Assembly: GCA_965203605.1 (NCBI GenBank)
Contig: OZ241902.1
Span: 3,224,001-3,288,000 of the forward strand
Reading direction: 5' to 3'
DNA: 64,000 bases
Source of the DNA: JAPOUP01 sp965203605
GTDB lineage: Bacteria > Pseudomonadota > Alphaproteobacteria > Rhodobacterales > Rhodobacteraceae
The notes beneath the pieces are model-generated. The model made no database searches and had not been told where the DNA came from. It worked only from the letters and a program-made list of their open reading frames with translations. The position numbers and the translations under genes are program-made. Of the stretch, positions 59,486-64,000 are shown one piece after another. The stretch's first letter is position 1, and every line of letters begins with the position of its first letter.

Positions 59486-62400
59486 CCGCCTGGTTGCGCA
59501 TCTGATCCCGTCGACAGAGTTCGCCCGTCCAGCTTCTGTGATAGCGTTCCCCGTCGACTTCGATGACCAGACGGCGTTGGCCGGAGATGACCAGAAAATC
59601 CACAATGTATTTTTCGACTGGGTGCTGTGGGATGGGTCTGATGCCAGCCTTGAACAGTGCCGAGTATAGCATTCGTTCCCAATCGGAGACCGACTCGGAA
59701 CGGGGAACTTCGGGATAGTCGGGGCCGAGGTCCGCCTCGGTCGCCTCGACTGACTGACCGAGATCGCGGTCGAGTTCGGCGGAATACTCGGCAAACCTCG
59801 AGAGGTACCCGATGTCTGACCCTATGCAGGCGTCCCGGTCACCGACAACGATCAACTGGGCGCGGGCGCGGGTGATCGCGACGTTGAATAGACTGGGATT
59901 GTTCCTGAGGAAGGTCGTGGCGCCTTCGTGACAGCCTTCCGAAAGCACGGGCGAGAACAGCATTACATCCCTTTCGTCTCCCTGAAAGCTATGGACAGTG
60001 TCGGCCAGGAATCCGGCCTGACCAAGTTTGGCGCTGAGTTGGGAGTCGGTGCCAATGGCTTTTGCCAGCGTTCTGGCCTGGACGCTGAAGGGAGTGACGA
60101 ATCCAATTGATCCCTTGTAGCCCTTGCGCAGAACCAGATCCCGCAGGATCTCCACCGCCTGATTGATCTCCCGCATATTGAGCGCGCCACCCTGCCGCGG
60201 GCGCGTGGTCTTGCCCTTTGTATCGATCCACCGGATTCCGGGTTCACGGCTGGCGGGGCTTGCAAGTCCGTCATATCGCGTGGCGATACGCAGCCGTCCG
60301 CCGTAGAACTCCTGATTGGAGAATCCGATGATGTCCGCATGTGACCTATGGTGGTCAACGAGGCTGACGATCGCCTCGGGCTCGGCACGGACGGAAGCAA
60401 GATCGAACAGGGATTGGTACGAGTAGGCCCATTCCGGACAGTCCGAAAGTAGGCCGAATCTCTCCAGCAACGCCTGGTCCTGACCGTGCCTAAGTCCGCT
60501 GATGTGTGAGAGCTGCCTGGAATCTCCGATGATGACTGCCGACTTTGCACGGAACAGTAACGGAAGTGCTGACGCGATGTCACACTGGCTCGCTTCATCG
60601 AACACCACGATGTCAAAGATGCCAGCTTCGAATGGGACGCGTCCGCGGGCCGATAGGTTGGTGATCGCCCAGCAGGTCATGAAATGGCCGAGTTCCGCGA
60701 GTACGTTGCGGAACTTCTCCCGAATTGAGGACGCCAGGGGCCCGTCCTGCTTTGCCTCCGAGAGCATCTGGAAAAGCGACTTATATCTGCCAAGGCGAAC
60801 GCGGTCCTCAGTCCGGATTCGCGACGGCTGCGTCCGTAGCCATTGGCTCCAAAGCAATTTCGCGTTGTCCGACACATGGCCAAGCAGGTCCGCTTTGCGG
60901 CGTGCCAGTTCCTCGAGAGACTCGGCATCCTGAAGGCGGGTAAGAGCCTTACGATATTCCAGGGCCCGATCCGTGGCGTCGAGAAGTCCGCTAACGGTAC
61001 CGCAGTAGGCGCGGACATCGTCCAGCGTGTCCTCCTGAACAATTGGTGGCTCCGGAATGTCGGGAGACACGCATATGGCAGTCAGTTCGGAAAGGTTGTT
61101 CTGAAGCTGGCGTATCCGAACCCGCGAGATGGTTGGCCATCGGATCCGCGTAAGCCATGACGCCGTCTGCCGGTCCGCCCGTGAAATCAGTCGCTCGATC
61201 TCAACAAGTGCGCTCCGTAATGCCTTGGTGTTCAGTCTCTCAGGGTGGGCAAAGGTCTCCGAAGTGAGCAACCGACGGGCACCCTCTGCGCCCTGCTCCA
61301 GCCGATCCACCTCGTTGCGGAGCTTGATCAATGCCTGCTCTTCCGCATCGATTGTTCCGAGTTCCTTGGAAAGAACCTCGTGCCGGTCATTATACTCCTT
61401 GAGATCTTCGATGTCGGATTCTGTACAGCTTGCCGACATCAATTCGATCAGACCTTCGGTCAGTTGGAGGTAATGACGCTGCGAACCGAGGCGGATCAGT
61501 GTTCTGCGTGGGCCGAGCCCGTTTACGCGGGTTTCGACGATTTCCACAGCCCGGTTGTTCTTTGAAGCGAAGAGGACCCGTTTCCCCGACCAAGCCGCAT
61601 TGACGAGAATGTTTGAAACGACCTGTGACTTTCCGGTTCCAGGAGGTCCGGTAATGATCGATAGGGGGCGGGTCAGGGCCGACCGAACAGCTTGCCGCTG
61701 TTCGGTGTTCATGGGCAGAACCTCAAGCAGTGGCGCCTCTTTGGCCCGCGCCGCCGTCTGTGCTAGAGAAACGTCGTCGCCCGTCAGCCAGTGGTTGATG
61801 GGGGTATCCCGATACTTGTCGGACGACATGCCTGCGAGTTGCCTGAGTTCCCGCTCAAGTCCCATCGTGTACGGACTGCCCTTAGAGACCATCAATACCG
61901 CCCTATTGTGAATCCCGGGCTCACGGACGTTGAGGATTGGAGAGGTCTCCCCCGACAGGGCGGTGGGGTCGATCTGCTCCCTCCAGGGCCACTCCCCTTT
62001 CAGCTTCTGGAGACGTAGGCCGAGGTCGGCGGGCAAAGGTGACTTATCCGTAGCCTCAATGCCGAGATTCCGCTCGATTTCGACAAGCTCGTTGACAAGT
62101 CGTTCCCGCTTAGCGCCGGTGAACCTCTGTATCGGCTTCCTGTTGAGCATAGGAAAGGAGAGGTCCACGACCGGACCGCTACGCGAGGCACTTACTGGAA
62201 ACAGAACCAGCGGCTGCAGAAGCAGACCGTCGTCCCTTCTTGGCCGGTATAGTGCTGTCGGATAGCCGAGGAATAGCTTGAAACGGCCTTTGTCATCTGA
62301 CTTCCGGGCAAGCATCCGCATTGCATCCGCATTCTCCGTCAGGGCGTCAGAGGATCCCGGCAACGTCTCCAGCTCGGCGTAGTCCAGATCGTCAAATCTG

Positions 62401-62609
62401 GACGTCTGCCAAGCCGAAACCTCTATGAAATCGAACTGGATACAGGCAAGGTAGTAGCGGCAAAGACGATCCAGGATACTGCGCTCCGGCTGTCCATTGC
62501 CGGTGTACATTCCCTTGCCCGCTTGCCGGGAAGAGCCATCCATCCCGGACTTTCGCAAGGAGCGTGCAGGTTCTCGACCGGATTGGAGGCTCCGTTCCCT
62601 CGGAGTCAT
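59478..62609 (-). CDS. SF1 (UPF1-like) helicase with C-terminal nuclease, 3' end frameshifted
   Basis: A 1043-codon protein: N-terminal domain (1-290), helicase part 1 with Walker A G-P-P-G-T-G-K-S (321-328), a helical insert (about 395-570), motif II D-E-A-S-Q-C (671-676), S-F-Q-G-D-E-R-D-V and V-A-I-T-R-A-R (AAA_12). A C-terminal DUF559/MTES_1575-like nuclease has Asp1004, Glu1017 and Asp1019 (V-D-F-L-V, V-I-E-V-D-G). The frame stops at 59478 just after R-R-D-Q-M-R-N-Q. One extra base near 59486-59490 shifts R-L-F-E-L-G-F-D and 34 more residues into another frame ending at 59360. Start uncertain: ATG 62609, 62543 and 62510 are all possible. Fused helicase-nucleases of this kind are usually phage-defence effectors. 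Confidence 0.85.
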   Translation of the reverse strand: MTPRERSLQSGREPARSLRKSGMDGSSRQAGKGMYTGNGQPERSILDRLCRYYLACIQFDFIEVSAWQTSRFDDLDYAELETLPGSSDALTENADAMRMLARKSDDKGRFKLFLGYPTALYRPRRDDGLLLQPLVLFPVSASRSGPVVDLSFPMLNRKPIQRFTGAKRERLVNELVEIERNLGIEATDKSPLPADLGLRLQKLKGEWPWREQIDPTALSGETSPILNVREPGIHNRAVLMVSKGSPYTMGLERELRQLAGMSSDKYRDTPINHWLTGDDVSLAQTAARAKEAPLLEVLPMNTEQRQAVRSALTRPLSIITGPPGTGKSQVVSNILVNAAWSGKRVLFASKNNRAVEIVETRVNGLGPRRTLIRLGSQRHYLQLTEGLIELMSASCTESDIEDLKEYNDRHEVLSKELGTIDAEEQALIKLRNEVDRLEQGAEGARRLLTSETFAHPERLNTKALRSALVEIERLISRADRQTASWLTRIRWPTISRVRIRQLQNNLSELTAICVSPDIPEPPIVQEDTLDDVRAYCGTVSGLLDATDRALEYRKALTRLQDAESLEELARRKADLLGHVSDNAKLLWSQWLRTQPSRIRTEDRVRLGRYKSLFQMLSEAKQDGPLASSIREKFRNVLAELGHFMTCWAITNLSARGRVPFEAGIFDIVVFDEASQCDIASALPLLFRAKSAVIIGDSRQLSHISGLRHGQDQALLERFGLLSDCPEWAYSYQSLFDLASVRAEPEAIVSLVDHHRSHADIIGFSNQEFYGGRLRIATRYDGLASPASREPGIRWIDTKGKTTRPRQGGALNMREINQAVEILRDLVLRKGYKGSIGFVTPFSVQARTLAKAIGTDSQLSAKLGQAGFLADTVHSFQGDERDVMLFSPVLSEGCHEGATTFLRNNPSLFNVAITRARAQLIVVGDRDACIGSDIGYLSRFAEYSAELDRDLGQSVEATEADLGPDYPEVPRSESVSDWERMLYSALFKAGIRPIPQHPVEKYIVDFLVISGQRRLVIEVDGERYHRSWTGELCRRDQMRNQAAL

Positions 62610-63067
62610 CGTTTGCAGGAATCCGACTTTGAGGCAGGACTTGGATTCAGCAGCGGTGGTAGGTTGGCGTCAGGGTTGACCGCCATTCGATATCCGAGCG
62701 GAACAAGGATAGGGGATTGATCCGAGTTCGCATCTTGAATGCCTCGGCAGCCCCTGCTTCGAAAAGGTTGTCCAGATCCGGACGGATCAATGCTGGTGGA
62801 CGCCTGCCGGGAACGGGTCTCCAGACGTTCCAGTCCATGTTTGGTGGCGAATCGTTGGAAATCGGACCTGTGCAGCATGTGTGCCGTCTTGAGAACTCTG
62901 GTGCCACGCCTGTTAGCCCATTGCTTTGCGGTTGGCCACAGGTAATCAGGTTTGCTTTTTCGGTGCCTCCCGCTTTCAGGGTTTCTGACCCATAATGACG
63001 CTGCGGTTGGGCGGTATGAACTGGCCAGCGGGATCCTGAATGGTGCGGCACGGACCCATTCGCTGAC
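62610..63067. other. 458-base region without a supported gene
   Basis: It separates the helicase and AlkD-like genes. A few frames cross it (up to about 150 codons on the minus strand) but none is recognisable. No RNA gene, promoter pair or terminator stood out. Confidence 0.45.
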
Positions 63068-63751
63068 TCAGGACCGAGGGAGGTATTTTCGGGCTTCGCG
63101 ACGGGCAAACGGCTTCAGCAGTTCCCCGTAAGAGTCCAGAAAGATCCGTGCACGCACTGGATCTCGTTTTGAGCAATCACGGACCCACCAAGCCACAGCC
63201 TTTTGGATGAACCATTCGGGATCCTCGACATATCCGGCTGCCCATCCGAGGATGCGGTCGCGGGTCTCGAGTTCATCGGGGCTGGGATTCTTCATCCTGG
63301 CCCAGGGCAGTGTCATGACCAGAGCGGCTCTGCGAACCCACAGGAGAGGGCTCTGGGTCCATGCCTCGATCTCATCCAGCCGGGAGGGCTTTGCCAAAAG
63401 TCGCTTCTGTCCAGCGATGCTTGCGTGGTCGGCCACTGCCCAAGCGTCAAACTCTGGCACCCAGGACGCGATCAGCTGCCAGACAGTCCCGTCTTTCTGG
63501 ATGCGGTTTTGCGTCAACAACTTGGCGGCTGCAACGCGGGTCTCGTGGATGTCATAACGCCACAGTGCATCCGAAAGCGCAATGCGCCCATCAACCGGGA
63601 GTTCCCGGCGCCAGACCTGTGTCAACCGATCAATATCAGGGTTGGTCACCCCCAGATACTGCCTTGGTACCTTGTGATAGGCCGCCATTTCCGCGGCTTT
63701 GCCGGGCTGGGCGTGGGCCCTCAGTGAATTGAGCGCAGCCTCGGGCGTCAT
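63068..63751 (-). CDS. DNA alkylation repair protein (AlkD-like)
   Basis: A 227-residue all-helical HEAT-like repeat protein of the AlkC/AlkD family, which excises alkylated bases such as 3- and 7-methylpurines. Family signs are M-A-A-Y-H-K-V-P-R-Q-Y-L-G-V, L-W-R-Y-D-I-H-E-T-R-V-A-A-A-K-L-L, W-V-P-E-F-D-A-W-A-V-A-D and D-P-E-W-F-I-Q-K-A-V-A-W-W-V-R-D, which contains the conserved Trp and Asp of the active cleft. It overlaps the stop of the PPOX-family gene upstream, so they are co-transcribed. Confidence 0.93.
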   Translation of the reverse strand: MTPEAALNSLRAHAQPGKAAEMAAYHKVPRQYLGVTNPDIDRLTQVWRRELPVDGRIALSDALWRYDIHETRVAAAKLLTQNRIQKDGTVWQLIASWVPEFDAWAVADHASIAGQKRLLAKPSRLDEIEAWTQSPLLWVRRAALVMTLPWARMKNPSPDELETRDRILGWAAGYVEDPEWFIQKAVAWWVRDCSKRDPVRARIFLDSYGELLKPFARREARKYLPRS

Positions 63752-64000
63752 GATCCGGCACCAATGTCAGTCGGCACGCCGTCAAGTATGACCTGACTGT
63801 GATCCTGCCAAGATTGCCTGATGCCTTCCGGTCCCCTGTTGGTGGCCCATTTCTCCAAGGTGCTCTGCGGTCCAACATGGTCAAGGAAAGGAACACCGTA
63901 TCCGCAGGAGGTCTGCACCAACTCGACGTTCAGGTCGAACATCTGTCGTGCACCGATGGCGGGTTTCAAGTGAGCGCTGAGTTCTGCCCAATCCGAATCG
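63748..64000 (-). CDS. Pyridoxamine 5'-phosphate oxidase-like (PPOX) family protein, C-terminal part
   Basis: The frame is open from the window edge to the stop at 63748, about 83 residues. The motif V-Q-T-S-C-G-Y-G-V-P-F followed by L-E-K-W-A and E-G-I-R-Q-S-W is typical of the C-terminus of FMN-binding split-barrel proteins annotated as pyridoxamine 5'-phosphate oxidase family. The FMN-binding N-terminus is outside the window. It overlaps the AlkD-like start by four bases. Its substrate is unknown. Confidence 0.82.
   Translation of the reverse strand, partial: DSDWAELSAHLKPAIGARQMFDLNVELVQTSCGYGVPFLDHVGPQSTLEKWATNRGPEGIRQSWQDHSQVILDGVPTDIGAGS

Noticed and set aside
1..64000. CRISPR array, tRNA or rRNA genes, prophage
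   Set aside because: No regularly spaced repeats, no tRNA-like T-arm plus acceptor combination and no phage structural genes were seen on reading both strands.

Overview
The window looks like chromosomal DNA from a moderately GC-rich alphaproteobacterium. The evidence is the order leuS (3' end) - lptE - holA, a DUF2794 protein, the short lipoprotein annotated in Rhodobacterales and relatives next to moaA, and the density of solute-binding-protein transporters. The genus cannot be fixed from the sequence. No rRNA, tRNA, CRISPR array, prophage or replication origin was seen.

Region by region. 1-11 kb is mostly housekeeping: leuS end, lptE, holA, a Mug/TDG-like glycosylase, DUF2794, an M17 aminopeptidase with an NlpC/P60 hydrolase, carbonic anhydrase, an SRPBCC protein, asd, and a lipoprotein that pairs a metzincin-like zinc site with a transferrin-binding-like C-terminus. 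11-17 kb is a catabolic cluster: class III CoA-transferase, a tripartite tricarboxylate transporter (TctC, TctB, TctA), an AtuA-type protein and DUF4387. An intact insertion sequence (17380-18884, 4-bp target duplication) and an orphan AAA15/RloA-like ATPase follow. 20.5-26.9 kb has a Tm-1-like (UPF0261) protein divergent from a complete branched-chain-type ABC transporter.

27-30.5 kb is a small mobile/defence patch: a frameshifted IS30 copy, a phosphorothioate-type HNH endonuclease and higA behind a broken higB. 30.6-39.5 kb is a LacI-controlled sugar/polyol ABC operon with two ATPases, ending in a single-chain dihydroxyacetone kinase. Its putative operator is a 24-bp near-palindrome overlapping the promoter. 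39.6-46 kb is a second mobile/defence island: a Fic protein lacking the motif histidine, a truncated GSU2403-type nucleotidyltransferase, a minimal MNT nucleotidyltransferase, a decayed DDE transposase, an AAA ATPase and a 502-bp internally deleted IS30 derivative.

46.3-56 kb has a COG4091-like NAD-dependent oxidoreductase with a SAF domain, and a dipeptide ABC operon (DppD, DppF, binding protein, DppB, DppC) divergent from an M20 amidohydrolase. That pairing suggests import of acylated amino acids or peptides followed by hydrolysis. 56-64 kb has moaA, a lipoprotein, an intact higBA pair, a 1043-codon SF1 helicase with a C-terminal nuclease whose tail is frameshifted, an AlkD-like protein and the 3' end of a PPOX-family gene.

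Two themes recur. First, in the three ABC clusters a strong hairpin lies just behind the binding-protein gene, fitting higher expression of that gene than of the permeases. Second, several defence-type genes are orphaned or damaged and sit beside IS debris, which looks like gradual decay of acquired genes.
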